A stretch of DNA of 64,000 nucleotides from Eucalyptus grandis. Lineage: Eukaryota > Streptophyta > Magnoliopsida > Myrtales > Myrtaceae. Made by a program: the position numbers and the translations under genes. How positions within the stretch are numbered: position 1 is the stretch's first letter; each line of letters opens with the position of its first letter. Below, one piece after another: positions 34,740-47,689 of this stretch. Below the pieces are notes generated by a model. That model worked only from the letters and a program-made list of their open reading frames with translations. It was not told where the DNA came from and searched no databases. The stretch lies in the NCBI RefSeq assembly GCF_016545825.1, contig NC_052619.1:39771682-39835681 (forward strand), written 5' to 3'.

Positions 34740-36020
34740 AAATCACGCGTGGAAATCATTTTGAAGGAAGATGACACCTTTAGCTTAGGCGAACCAAAAA
34801 AGAAGGAACAAAGTAGAACTGACCTAAAGAGAACCGGAAAAAAAAAAAAAAAGAACCCTTGAATCCTCACTCGATCCACGAGGTCTCATAAAATCTATCA
34901 ATTAATTTGACCCTAAAACTATCCAGTAAAGAAGAAAACTTCTTCAATAAGAATCGCAGAATCAACTATAAATTCCGACATACCAGCTATATCTTGTCTG
35001 CTATAGGCAGCAGAAGCATTTACCAGTTAGCGTAACAGGCAGAGACCTGAAACTTACCAAAGAGTAATCTATGTAGATAAGGAACCGATTAGATTCATGA
35101 CTACAACGGAAGCAACAAATGATTAATACTAGAACTATTTCATAAGACAATGAAGCACGCTATAGAACAGAGGATATTCAGAATATCCGGTATTATCCGA
35201 CCAAAAAAAAAAGTATATCCAGTATTAAGAAGAGAGACTTCCTCGACATCCTAGTTCTGACATGACTTAATGAGGATAGATTACTGGTGCATTGGATTTC
35301 ATTCTCTGCAATGATTAAAAAGATAACCAAGTGCCGTTGATGTCCAAATTGTTCTCTTCTCGAGCAACAATTCCAAACAATTGCTGATGGAAACGACGCG
35401 ATTCATGCAATTTTTCAACAGGAAGCACTCATGGTTACCTCAACAACCTGTAAAATTATAACTCTATTGAAACCCTAAAGCCTTGTCCCGAAAAGTGAGA
35501 TCCATAACCATCTTATATTGCCATCTAGTCTACACAACCAGCAAGCAGGCAAGTTGCTGCCGCATAAATTTAAAGACTCACTTCACGGGTGCTAAAGCAC
35601 ATCACCTTATCAAGCCTTTCCTCTCATGGATTTTATTATTTCGACACCAGGGCCCTTAAATTCAGATTCGTAAAGACATTGAACAGTATAAGTTTTTGAT
35701 GTCAAAAGACTCTTGACCAATCCTAGCCATAAGCAATGAGTATATTGCATTATCCAACGATATGAGAGAAAAGTATATATAACTGTGAGCCATAACAGCA
35801 GCTTCCCATGATATTTCAGAGTGCTAAGACTAAGAGTTATGCTTTAAGTTTGCATAAAACCTTATGAGAACAGAAAACTAACGTTATGCTCAAGAACAGA
35901 ACTTTTGTGCAAAGTTTCTATGGACAATGATATTCATCACAATATAATATGGCATTTTGCATATTTTTAAGTCAGCCACTTGGGAGACATGTCTTACCCA
36001 ACTCAGTGGAGGCTAATATA
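34740..36020. other. Intergenic, no gene seen
   Basis: AT-rich DNA with A-runs at 34840-34853 and 35202-35211. The part nearest 36020 is the likely 3' UTR of the thiazole kinase gene. No ORF with a known domain. Confidence 0.5.
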
Positions 36021-36024
36021 CCAC

Positions 36025-37733
36025 CTATACTCTATGTGGCACCTCAAACTCATCAAATGCCGGAGATCTTAACACAAGAAAAACTGGGGCTTGTTCAAGT
36101 CCATACAAGGAATCGATCAAGTGCATGCGCAATGAAGCTGGACCTTTTGCCATCTCCATTCCAATCTCACCAGCAATGCCAAATATAGATAATGCCGAGG
36201 CTGTAGCTTCAAAGGCACGTGAAGGGTCAACAGCAACAAAGGCAGAAATGAGTGCCGTGACAGAACACCCGGTTGCTGTAATGTTCTGCATCATTGGAAC
36301 CCCATTCGAGGCACCTACCACTCTTTTTCCATCTGTAATTATGTCAACGGCTCCAGATACCGCGACTACAGCTTCACTTGCCTGAGCCAATGACTTTGCT
36401 GCTTCTACTGCATCCTTTGAGTCATGGGAGCTGTCGACACCCTGTTAGAGGAAGGTATATGGTGAAGGACTAGTCACAAACATTACCAAACAAAGATTTG
36501 AGATTGATATTGTGCAGATGATGCACTTAAAAGAAATAGAATTATTTCAAAAAACAAAACATATAAGATAAGAGAAACCAAGTTCTATTTTCAATTCAAG
36601 TATGCGAGTTCCTCCAATCATTTTCTTTTCCGACTATGTCTCACATCTTAATAACTTCTGAGATTCAAAGAGGTATCGACTAACTGAGTTTTTGCGAGAC
36701 ATCATCAAAGGGAGTGACGTGGGATAAAAGTCTGCAGGACTACACGTCAAAGACTTCATGCTTAACGCATCTAAAACAAAGCAAAAAACCGCAAGCACAT
36801 CTGACAAAGTTTCAACTGTTGCAGCAAGGACAATGTCTGTCCCTTAGATTACAGATTAAAAAAGATCACGACGTGCAGATTTAAGTCCTGTTCACTGTGA
36901 TATTACTGACGAAAGGAATCATTCGGTGTACGGAAAATTGCAATCAATCTGTTTGAACAGAGAGAAAAAACATCCAGAGGCAAATTAATCAATGGTTTAT
37001 AGCAGACCAATCCTGTTTAACTTTGCGCAAATTGTAGCCGTACGGCTCAAACTTAAATCTCTTAACTCGCATGACTTTATATCAGTCTGCACAAGTTTAC
37101 AAACCCCATCACTACTGAAATTTGACCAGAGGTTGAAATAAGAACACCGGGAATCAAGTTCAACGTCAAATCGAAAAACCCAATTGCACTCACTAGCGAA
37201 AAGGCCTTTATCATTGCCAAATATCCAATAACGAGAACTCTCTCTCTCTCTCTATATATATATATAAGAAACACGTATAAAGTTACGGATTTGATCAAAT
37301 CACCTTGGTGAATCCGACGGAGGCATTCGCGAGCGCGATTATCTCGGACCCGTTTCCCTAATGACAGTGGGTTTGAGTCCCACGAGCTCCCTACAAGCGT
37401 TCAACCGGAAACCCGAAGCCCCAGCGGCCACCGGGTCGAGGACCCATGGCCTCCCGGAGCTGGCGGCGAGCTCGGCGGCGAGCTTCATGGCCGGCAGCCA
37501 GTCGGCAGTAAGGGTGCCGACGTTGACGCAGAGGGCGTCAGCATTAGGGTGAAGTCCGGGAGCTCCTGGAGGGAATGGAGCATGGCGGGCGAAGCGCCGG
37601 CGGCGAGAAGGGTGTTGGCCATCAGGTCCATGGACACGAAGTTGGTGATGCACTGGACAAGCGGCGATCGCCGCCTCACTTCGGCGAGGAAGGTCCAGGC
37701 GATGCCGGCCCAGTCTGCGGAGGATTCTCCCAT
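36025..37733 (-). CDS. THIM: Hydroxyethylthiazole kinase (thiamine salvage)
   Basis: Phosphorylates 4-methyl-5-(2-hydroxyethyl)thiazole for rejoining with the pyrimidine half of thiamine (EC 2.7.1.50). Exon 1 is 37733-37304 and exon 2 36441-36025, with an 862-base GT-AG intron. Exon 1 encodes SPLVQCITNFVSMDLMANTL, LAAGASPAM, then NADALCVNVGTL and GRPWVLDPVAAGASGFR. Exon 2 encodes VVAVSGAVDIITDGKRVVGA and the catalytic-cysteine loop NITATGCSVTALI, ending FEVPHRV and TAG. Length, about 283 residues, matches plant ThiM. Exon 1 has two frame breaks, each explained by one base missing from a run (GGG at 37547-37549 and CCC at 37356-37358, + strand). The rest is conserved, so assembly error is likelier than loss of function. 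Confidence 0.92.
37239..37266. repeat. (TC)n(TA)n microsatellite in the THIM intron
   Basis: TC units followed directly by TA units, 28 bases, just inside the intron next to exon 1. Confidence 0.9.
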
Positions 37734-38306
37734 CGATCGATCTCGGTGCTCTGATCGATCGATTTATCCTCTCTCTCCCGCGCTCTCTTTTCCCTTTTCT
37801 TATCAATACGAAGAGGGAGGGGCATGTGAGGGCGCGACTATAAATCTCGGGCGAATTATATTTTTGCCTATGGACTCTGGCAATTGTCGCGAGTTGCAGT
37901 ATGGGCATGGATTCGACTTCTTTTCTTAAAAGATAGCTCATAATGAAATATGTTTTAAATAATGACTCGAACTGGTAAACTTAGTCTCGGCCCTCAACTC
38001 GCCAGCTTGTTTCCTCAACTCACATTGGCGCCACCTATCTCCTCCATTTAGGGCCGGAATCAGATCCTCTCAAAATTTGCAAAACTGAAACTAATTGTTT
38101 TGTCCGCTAAGCTAACCAAAAATCATATTCTCCAGAAATTGAATTGATGCAATTTTTTCACCGAATTGCTTCAAAAGACTGATTTTGGCAATTCTGGGGA
38201 ATTTCCATCAAATATGGTTGTTGTCCCAACAAAGACAGAACTTAAGAAGAATATGTTGTCTCGATTTTCACCCAAAGGCCTAGATCATGCGTTATTTCTC
38301 CACAGG

Positions 38307-38377
38307 GATTTCATGAAAGTTCTTGGGAAATGTGGGGAGAATATCGCGAAAAGGGTGCTTCTAAGGGTTCCAAATGG
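38307..38377 (+). pseudogene. B3-domain (REM-like) gene fragment, left of LINE
   Basis: After a possible acceptor (CTCCACAG) the exon reads DFMKVLGKCGENIAKRVLLR and VPNG, matching the first half of a plant B3 DNA-binding domain of the REM type. The sequence is cut at VPNG by the LINE and continues at 44237. An upstream stretch at 38166-38306 may hold an earlier exon and intron. Confidence 0.68.
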
Positions 38378-38847
38378 GAGATTCTCTTCCTATTCAAGGT
38401 TGGTTCAATGGGCCTGGCTTCCCAGATTACAATATCTCTCTCGTCATGTAGATCTTTGTCTACCTTTCATGGGTAGTCTCATTCTGGCTTCTTCTCTTTA
38501 ACCCTAATTGTCATCCTTTATCTACTTATTCTCGTTCATCGATCTTTCATTGCTCTCTCCTTGTCTGTTCTCCGACAACTTTGTTGCTTCGTCGTCTTCA
38601 ATGTCGCACATCAAACGAGAATCAACCTCTACTTCGTGTGGGTCTAAGGGCTTGCATGTCACCGATTCTTCATGATCGGCTTCAATGATACCTCAATTCA
38701 GCTGCTCCTGACTGTCAGGTTTTTAATTCTCCTTTGCACTCTTCTTGCTACCCTTTTGCTCTGTCGCACGATGAATTGCTCGGGGTGTGCTACCCACTGC
38801 TTATTGATCCAAGTAAATTAGGGTGATATTGTAGTCGGTTAGTTCAA

Positions 38848-40035
38848 ATGGCCTCGAATGAGCAAGAAGAGTCGTTGCGACTAGCTGCCCTGTGTCAACG
38901 ACTGGGGCGCTTGTGTTCTGAAAAAGAAGTAGAAATTTGGGATGAAGAACCCCCCTCCGGAAAGGTTGCAGGAGTGTTGTTTAACTTTAGTTGGGACTAT
39001 CTTCTCCAATCCATCTGTCAATCTGCAAGCTTTCCAAAGTACCATGAAGCGGGCATGGCGGACAGACCAAGTCAAGATATCCTAGAGGGATGCAGGACTG
39101 TACATTGTAAAATTTAAGTTAGCGGCCGAGAAGCAGAGAATAGTTGAAGGTGGTCCTTGGTTGTTTTCCAAACATTTAGTTAATTTCAAGCAGTGGACAC
39201 CTAACACGCCTTTGCACTATTACGATTTTACTCACTGCACTTTCTGGGTACAAGTTTATGGATTACCTTTGGAATGGAGCACTGAACAACTCATTCGAAG
39301 GGTAGTTCATCAGGTGGGTAATGTTGTCGCAGTCAATTCAGATACAACAGAGGGATCGGCATTAAGAAATTGCAGAGTTAGGATCAACATAAACTTGCAA
39401 AAACCTTTGAAGACTGGAAAGCTAATTCGGATAGATGGGAAAATTTTGTGGCTTGATTTTAGATATGAATGATTGCCTCACTTCTGCTATTCATGTGGGA
39501 AAATAGGGCATTATGCTATGCATTGTAAAGAGTACCCTTATGACGACGCACAAATAGATGACAAAAACAAGATGGCCTATGGCCAATGGTTATGTGCCGA
39601 AGTTAGAGAGCATAGTCCTTATTGGCAAACATTCTATAACCCACAGAAAACTACAGGACATATGGATGAGACTGTACCTGAGACACCCCCTGGTTTGCAG
39701 CTGACTCTCCCTCTATTGCCTCCACCTGAAAATCATAACAAGTCATCAGCTGCTATGCCTCATTAGCAATCCCAAATGACAGATTTAGTAGAGGGGGCTT
39801 AGCCCACTACTGATTTGGTTCTTGCATCGGCAAAATTAAAAGCAATTCAGACTCAACCATTGGACAAGGCACCTCAAATACAGAGAAAGACTACCCGAAG
39901 TATCGCTACAGTGGGCACATCTAAAAAACAGAAAAGGTTTTCACCCTATGAGATGCGCCACTCAGCCTCTTCAGATTTTGATGATACTCACCTCATGGAC
40001 ACTTCGGTCCATGCTGCAGAAGAGATGACAAAATA
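38848..40035 (+). pseudogene. LINE ORF1: DUF4283 and CCHC knuckle protein
   Basis: It starts MASNEQEESLRLAALCQRLG. The DUF4283 part includes FWVQVYGLPLEWSTEQLIRR and ends LDFRYE, then a TGA replaces the expected Trp at 39471-39473. The zinc knuckle CYSCGKIGHYAMHC follows. A frame change near 39110 and a stop at about 39764 further split it. ORF1 proteins of plant L1 elements bind the LINE RNA. Confidence 0.82.
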
Positions 40036-40074
40036 GGCGTTGGTGGCTGGCCCTAAATAGCCACCCCCAAGCAA

Positions 40075-43000
40075 ATGAAGCTAATTTGTTGGAACTGTCA
40101 GGGTCTGGGCAATCCCCTGACAGTTCGCGCTCTTAAGGCCTTAAAGGTCAAGGAAAAGCCCGACTTGGTTTTTATAATGGAAACCAAGAATAATGAATCA
40201 ATACTCCAACGTTTGCGGCGTTTAAATTTCCAGCATGCTTTTGTTCGAAACCCCGTTGGTTTGAAAGGGGTCTACCGGTTTTATGGAATGATAGCTTAAC
40301 TTTAAATATAGTTCACTCTTCGAGGACTATTTTGATATGATATGCAAAGTGACTTGATTGAAGACGTAACGAAGCGCATTACTGTGTCCATGCCCCCTAT
40401 TCCTACCATGCGGCAGTGATATGGCAAGAGCTAAGATCGATCGCATATCTCAACACCTTGCCTTGGATTTGTGCCGGAGATTTCAATGACATACTCTACC
40501 CATGGGAAAAGGTAGGAAAGAGGCCATTTGTTTCCTTTTGTCTCTGTTCCTTTAGATCCTTCATTAACGACCGTTCCCTAATGGAATTGGAAAGCAAAGG
40601 TTGTACATTTACCTGGATGAACAATAGAACAGGGGATGAACTAATAAAGGAACATTTAGATCGGGTTCTGTGTACACCGGATTGGCGAGTGTTACATCCT
40701 GAGGCTAAAGTATTCGCTTTGTTGGCTGTGGGTTTTGATCACAATCCCCTACTACTAACTACAATAGCACCTACTCGAAAATGTAGTAGACCTTTTGTTT
40801 ATGAAGCTTATTGGAACCAGGATCCTGAGTGCCAGAAGATCATCTATAAGGCATGGAATTCAGTTAAGCAAAGTCATCCTATGCTAATGCACAAATTACA
40901 TGCTGTTTCTATGGCTTTGAAAGGCTGGAGTCGCTCAAAATTTTAGAATGGCAACTTGCGGATTAATGCCTTACACCAACAGCTTGCAGAAATCACCAAT
41001 CGACCGTCTATCAACAGCCATGATAAAGAAGCAGCTTCTATTATTCGTGATGAAATTCGACACATATGGCAACAAGAAGAGCAATTTTGGGCTATGCGGT
41101 CTAGAATCAATTGGTTGCGTTGGGGAGATAAGAATACTAAATTTTTTCACGCCACCACTATCCAAAGACGCCAATGAAACATGATAACAATGATACATGA
41201 TGTTAATCAGGAATGGGTGCGGGATCCTCGAATACTAAGGGAGATGACGACTACTTTTTTTCTCAAACTTATATACTTCGAGGGGTATTGAGACTACGGC
41301 CCTATTTTGAATCAATGCCCCATAGTTGTCACTCCGAAATGAATAACCAATTAACTACTTCGGTCAATCACGAAGAGCTGTGTAGGGCAAATTTCTAGTT
41401 GGGGGTTTCTAAAGCTCCAGGCCCAGATGGTTTGAGCAGTCTTTTTTACCAGACGCATTGGGATATAATAAAGGATGATCTTATGAGGTTAGTGTAGGAT
41501 TTCTTTAATTCAGGTGTGCTGCCCAGCAAACTAAATAGAACCATTATTGCGTTGATTCCCAAAACCAATCACCCTAAAAGACTAGATCAGTACAGGCCCA
41601 TAAGTCTATGCAACTACGCATATAAAATCATTTTTAAAGTTATTGCTAATCACCTGAAACCATGGCTTCATGATCTAATAGCTAAGGAACAAAGGTTGTT
41701 TTTGTGAGTGGACGACAAATCCAAGACAATATTTTGATAGTTCAAGAAGTTCGCATCAATTCAAGACAAAGAAATGGAAGCGAAAGTACAAGGTACTAAT
41801 CAAGATAGACATGCACAAAGCGTACGATAGAGTTGAGTGGGGTTTCCTTAGAGACTATTTGGTAAAATTGGGCTTTCATCATTGATGGATTATTTGGGTA
41901 ATGCAATGCATAACTACCCCATCTTTCAAAGGTACGTTTTAATGGGGAACAACTACCTTATTTCCAACCATCGAGGGGACTCCGTCAAGGTGATCCACTA
42001 TCCCCTTATACTTTTGTACTAGTGGCAAATGTTCTTTCCACCTTAATTTCCCAAGCAATTGACGGAGGCCATCTTAAAGGGATAAAACTTGCCAGGTCAT
42101 GTTCGACTCTCTCACACTTATTTTTCGCCGATGACTCAATCTTTTTTCTAGATGGTACAATCACTGAATGTTAGAAGCTGTCAAATATTTTGAATCAGTA
42201 TTATCTTGCCATAGGACAGGTCATCAACAGAAATAAATCTAGCATGTTTTGCAGTAAACATTGTCCTATGAGTTTGTAGGAAAATTTAGCAAGGGAATTT
42301 CGAGTTCCGGTGTTGCAAAGATATGGCAAATACTTGGGTATACCTTCGGACTAGGGACGATCTAAATGAGAAATGTTTTCTTGGATTTTAGCGAGAGTAA
42401 ATGTAAAATTGGAAGGTTGGAAAGAATGACTATTATCTAAAGGTGGTAAAGAAATCCTACTCAAATCTGTTGTGCAAACTATTCCACAATATGCAATGTC
42501 TATCTTCAAGCTTCCTTAATCTCTTTGTAAATGGCTTGAACAACGAATATCCAGTTTTTGGTGGAAGAACGACATGAGCAGACGAGGGGTGCATTAGTAG
42601 AAATGGGATGAACTAAAAATCAGCAAGCATAGTGGGGGTCTTGGTTTTCGAGACCTAATAGCTTTTAATAAGGCATTGCTGGGTAAACAAGCCTGGAGAT
42701 TATTTCATAGTCCACTCTCTTTATGAAGTCAGATCTTTAAGGGGCTTTATTTTCCTAAAGACTTCCTCCACGCGGATAAAGGGTATCGCCCATCCTAGGG
42801 CTGGCGAAGCCTTCTTATTGGTAGAGAGGCCATTATCCCTAACTTGAGATGGTCTGTTGGTGATGGCAAGAAAATCAAATCCAAGAGGATCGGTGGTTAT
42901 CTATTGGAACTATAGTAGGACTAGCTACAAGAGAGGAGCCGGAGTTAGTGGCCGATCTTATTGACCCTAACCACCAATCACGGAATCTTGCTCTTCTCAT

Positions 43001-44187
43001 GCAGCATTATGATGATTTGGTCATTAATGAAATCATTCGAATCCCTCTTAGACACATTACGCATACGACCGATTAGTATGGGCAGAAACAAAAATGGTCT
43101 TCATATGATGAAAAGTAATTATACTTCTATTATCGGCACATCAACTAACAGTAGAGATAATGAAGCATCTACATCATTCAAGCCTCCCAAACCCTCGGGG
43201 CGGCGAATATGGACTATGCAAACGAACAAAAATCCGTATGTTCTTATGGTCAGCTTGCCATAACTCACTTGCAACCAAAGCAAATTTGTTTCATAGACAT
43301 ATCACACCCGATCCGATTTGTCATCTCCGCAATCGACATGCTTAGGAAACCATAGAACATTTCTTTTCTATTGTTCATGGACAAGGAAGTCCGGAATCAT
43401 CCCGATCTAAAGATTATAATCACACCTCATTGTTCATCGCACGGACGCATGGATCACGGCAAAAGGATTACGGTTCAGAATACATTACCTAGAATAGAGA
43501 CTATTGCGCACGTTTTGTGGCAGATCTGGTGTGGTCGCAATAATTTTATCTTCGGACATCAACAACCAAATCCCAACATCGCCGTGGAAGATGCATTGAC
43601 ACAGACCCGAATCCACAAAAGTTCTGCCCCTAGGCATCAGAAACTAAAGCTCTTTACTATCCACACCGAACACCTATGGAGACCCCCTGATCGCGGCACC
43701 CTGAAATGTAATATAGATGGGGCTTACAAGCCAGGTAGTCACTCAGGATCTATGGCGTGCATTAGTCAAGATTACAAAGGAATGCTTACTGACGTTTTTA
43801 CTGGAGAATTTCCAGTGGTCTCTGCGCTTCAATCCGAGGTACAAGCGCTCAGTTTGACTCTTTGCCATTTGCTGCAACAGGGCCTCAACAACGATCACCT
43901 TGTGATTGAATCGGACTGCTTGATCTTGATCGAAACGGTGAACGAGCGAAAACTGCCACCGTGGGAAGATCGCGTGCTGTTCGTTGAGGTCAACAATCTG
44001 CTTTCCTCTTACCCTAATTTGCAGCTCTGTTTCTACAGAAGGGAGGCCAACACAGTGGTGGACTAGGCTGCTAAGGCCTATGGCAGATTGGATATGGCCC
44101 GCAATTGGAATATTTTCCCCCCTTTCTTTCTTCTAGACCTTGTGTACGCGGATGCTGTTTCTTCTAGTTGTACTCTTTCGAAGTTTT
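40075..44187 (+). pseudogene. LINE ORF2: endonuclease, reverse transcriptase, RNase H
   Basis: The APE-type endonuclease begins MKLICWNCQGLGNPLTVRAL and has WICAGDFNDILY and a Trp/Asn-rich core. RT includes SKAPGPDGL (about 41411), ALIPKTNHPKRLDQYRPISL (about 41553) and the catalytic FADDS box (42125-42139). A zf-RVT segment (IRMFLWSACHNSLATKANLF) is near 43230, with one Cys replaced by Arg. RNase H (LKCNIDGAYKPGSHSGSMA, IESDC) ends near 44066-44187. At least seven premature stops fall where plant LINEs carry Trp, plus several frameshifts. Confidence 0.88.
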
Positions 44188-44236
44188 AATATATAGTATC
44201 TTTCGACCAAAAAAAAAAAAAAAGGGTTCCAAATGG

Positions 44237-44480
44237 AGGAATTTGGCCAATGGAATTGGAAATAAGGGGTGATATGGTTTGATTATTGATGGGTTGGAAC
44301 AAATTTTTAGAGCATTATTCTATTTATGATGGTCACTTCTTAGTATTCAATATGAAGGTGTCCTCATTTTTCATGAATTCATATTCGATAAAAGCGCATC
44401 CACCGTATAATCCACTTCATAATGCCAGTGATGGGAAATCAAGCCTTAACATCAAAGATGGAAAATTCATTTCGCCATAG
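44237..44480 (+). pseudogene. B3-domain gene fragment, right of LINE
   Basis: It continues the domain as GIWPMEL, GWNKFLEHYSIYDGHFLVF and NMKVSSFF, the second half of a B3 domain. One frame break or stop lies near 44280. Together with 38307-38377 this forms a single B3 domain interrupted by the LINE. The sequence to about 44830 may include more of the gene but has no named domain. Confidence 0.72.
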
Positions 44481-44489
44481 CTGGAAGTT

Positions 44490-45163
44490 ATCGGTGTTGA
44501 TGATGATGACGGTGCTTCATCTAAACTTGAAAGTTTGTATGAGTTCTCTCGGTATCAAAAGATGAGGAAGGATTGCAGCCACCAAAATGTGCACAGATTT
44601 TCAAGAGTGCAGTGAGATCTAATCGGGTTAGCAAAGATCATGATTGTTGCCATACACATCCGATGATAGCTTCAGAGGACCAAAAGCTCAAAGGTCGGGA
44701 GGAAAGGCAAGTCCGAAACGCTCATCACAAGATTTGGGAGGTGCGAATCCTCAATCCACAAGCTAGGTCTCCACTTAATCATGTCATTCTTTCTCGTCTT
44801 GGAACTCGGTTTAAAAGCTCTTGATGCCGGTAGAATATATGTTAGAACTGAATTATCTTCATTTGGTTTCATAAAGGATTTGCTCTCTTGCTCCCCAACC
44901 TGCACACGCAACTGTCGAGGGATGTCATAATTCTTAAATGTCAAATAGATTGATCATTGACCCAGAATGGTCAAGTAAATGCTATGCATCCTTTCATAAC
45001 ATACCATGCTGATTTAGCATGAGTAAGAGATGACGTTTGTACAAGCACACGCATTGAAATACATTAATCATCATGTTTAACTAGTCCGACCAATACTATG
45101 TTTAGCAATTGTTTCCTTGTACAGACCAGTCTAGGATCATAACAACATTTGACACTAGATATA
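44490..45163. other. Possible downstream part of the B3 gene, then intergenic
   Basis: An 83-codon + ORF (44573-44824) is rich in Arg, Lys and His and has no motif I recognise. It may be the linker or tail of the broken B3 gene. Beyond 44950 nothing is seen. Confidence 0.35.
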
Positions 45164-45964
45164 GGGAAAATTACCAATTTTTTTTAAACTTATTGTAATT
45201 GTGTCGATTTAATCATAATTTTTTTTTTTAGCTAATTGAGTTCTAAATCTTTTATAATTGTGTCAATTCATCCATTTGGCCAAATTTGGTCTCGCTAGCG
45301 TAACATGGATCGACTAGCGCCGGTAGACAATTTTTAATACGATCGGCTAGACTTGTCGGATTGAGGCCGCCAAGGATTGAGGGTAAGCTTGCCCCATCGT
45401 CGCGAGCGAGGACTGCCTGGATTACTAGCGAGGCAAGCCCTTGCTAGTGGATTAGTGAGCTTGCCTTCACCCGGATCTCGACGAGTCCCCCTTGTTAGGT
45501 CGGCGAGGACTTGCTTCACCGGTGGTTGATGGCCGAGCGAGCCCTTGTTGGATCTAGGTGAGGACGAGCTCATTGAGCCATTAGCGAGGAGGCGAGGCAA
45601 GCTCGTGGGATCTAACAAAGGCTAGCTTGCCCTCGTTCGGCCTAACCGACCACCTCGGTCCAATGACCGGCCCTCCCTTTGGCCGATCAACGAAGGAGGG
45701 AGGAGAGGAAAAAAAGGAAAAAAAAGAAGAGAAAAGATTAAAAAAATTAATAAAAAATTTGAAAAAAAAAATAAAATAATATTAAAAAATTGTTTCTTTG
45801 GTGCCGGTGACATTCACATTAGTGTTGACTAACCAAATTTGACCGGACAGATTGAATTGACATGATTACAAAAGATTTATAATTCAATTGGTTAAAAATA
45901 AATAAATTTAGGACTGAATCAAGACAATTGTAATATGTTTATGACTTTTTTGTTAATTTTTCCT
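45164..45964. mobile_element. Mutator-like MITE with long imperfect inverted repeats
   Basis: An 8 bp duplication TAGATATA (45156-45163 and 45965-45972) flanks termini GGGAAAATTACCAA and, on the other strand, AGGAAAAATTAACAA. Similarity continues inward for more than 100 bases (ATTGTAATTGTGTC against ATTACAATTGTCTTG). The core at 45330-45660 is GC-richer with GCGAGGCAAGCC words like those in the 3214 MITE. No coding capacity. Confidence 0.7.
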
Positions 45965-45972
45965 TAGATATA

Positions 45973-47689
45973 TATCAAAGTGATTGCTATTGAAAGAAGT
46001 TCACAGAACAAGTGAATGCTTCATATATGTTATTGAGTATCGTGTAACTGTCAATTGTATTTTGTTCATGTATTGTAAAGGATCCTCGTACATTCTCCAT
46101 AAAAAAAAAAAAAATCAATTACACTAAAATGGAAAAGCTTACAATTTGTGACTCTCGCATTCATGGACAAATTGTGGCAAATGAAGCTCAATGACTATGA
46201 GTCACACACCTAGATGTAGGGCAGCGATCTACTAATTGGACTGCTGAGAGGGAAAATTCTCTAAAGGAAGGAGACCTCTACACAGGTGTGACTATTAGAG
46301 GGGGTGACGATATCGTGTTTAATGTCTCCATCTTGTTTTTCTGGGACTAAGCACAGTTTTTGCTTTGATGAACGGGAGAATCTTGTGTTCCTTGATGCTT
46401 TTATCTCAAATGAGACTAGTGTGACTATGTGAAAACAACATTAGGAAGCTCCATATATGGTTTCTATGTAAGTTGCTACTCATTTCCAGGATCTTTCCGT
46501 TGTATATTGCAGACGTCAAATGGCAGTCTTGATCAAATAGGTGCTGTTGCCATGGCCGTTCTCTTGCTCCTCCATCAAGTGTTGGCTCAACAATGCTGAT
46601 GAAAACTTACTTTCTTCTCACTCGCAACCATGGCTGCCATGTCTCCGAGATCTCAGCCAAGGCCATGGCTGCTTGGGCTCATAGCTCTTGACCATGGTCT
46701 CCGAATCTCCAAGCTCTTGACTATGGCCACTCGTAGATGTTGTAGACACCCCAGTCTGTCCCTTCAATTCCTTCTTCACCGAGATCCAATGCTGCACGAT
46801 GCTGCACACACAGGTTGGACGAGTGGTTGAACCCCAACGCCACGGTGATGGCGGAGAAGCCGAGCAGGTTGTTCACATCAGCAAGGCACCGCTGGTGCTT
46901 CCTCGGAGACATGACTGCTCTCTCTCTTCTCAATCGGGACCATGGTTGCCGTAGAAGCGGAGCTTGTTCCTGTGAGTCCCTCCATTAAACCACGTCTCAG
47001 CCCCAAATAGCAGATCTCAAACCCAAATTAAATTCGCGCATTCAAGCCTAACAATTGCCTAAATTCAGACCACACACAAGCAATGTACTTATCAGAAGGT
47101 CACACTCATTGAATTTCGTAGCAGCTGGGACGCTGCAAGGAAATCACCGCCGGCATCGAGCTTAGGATACGGACTGAGGTGCACCATGCTAAGAACTTCT
47201 TGTTGTGGACGGAGTGTGAACAAGAAGGAAGAAGAAGATGAGTAGGGAAAAGAAGGAAACAAAAAACACCATGACAAAAATGCCCTTAACCGAAGCATAT
47301 GAAATGCACATCCTCGCCGACCGGGAGTTAAGATCCTTATTGAGATTAAGTTGACCACTTTGGCCATTGACCGAGATAAGCACTATTCTAGGTTTTCTTT
47401 TGAGAAAATGACTACCTCAGGACCTAATTTAGAATTTTTCCTTTTTTTGTTACATAGTTCTGAAGTTTTGCTGTCTATTGCGATATAAAACCCGTAGGAG
47501 ATTATCACATTCACGTGGGAGCTTTATCCAATGATTTACTTGTAATTGTTGCTTTAACAAATTTCTAGTTCTTACACATAAATTAGATTCCATTTAAAAT
47601 ATATGATATTGTTAGTAGCATTATGGCCTCTCTGGTAACATGCCACATAATGTCTAATTCTATTATTTTATTTTCCAGAACCAAAAAAG
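45973..47689. other. Unassigned sequence with short protein-like stretches
   Basis: Part of 46530-46990 looks gene-derived in composition. A minus-strand reading contains RCLADVNNLLGFSAITVALG, and CCATGG palindromes recur (46629, 46664, 46693). I do not recognise the protein, and no frame stays open. The rest shows no features. Confidence 0.3.

Larger units (their letters stand above)
38378..44221 (+). mobile_element. L1-like LINE, full length but dead
   Basis: A 5.84 kb non-LTR retrotransposon with ORF1, ORF2 and a 3' A-run (44209-44223). It is flanked by the 15-base duplication AAGGGTTCCAAATGG (38363-38377 and 44222-44236; the leading AA may belong to the tail). A 5' leader of about 470 bases precedes ORF1. 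The complete domain order suggests a full-length insertion. Confidence 0.9.

Noticed and set aside
36125..36385. 86-codon + strand ORF
   Set aside because: It is the antisense shadow of THIM exon 2.
45334..45618. 94-codon minus ORF
   Set aside because: It lies inside the core of the 45164-45964 MITE and has no domain.
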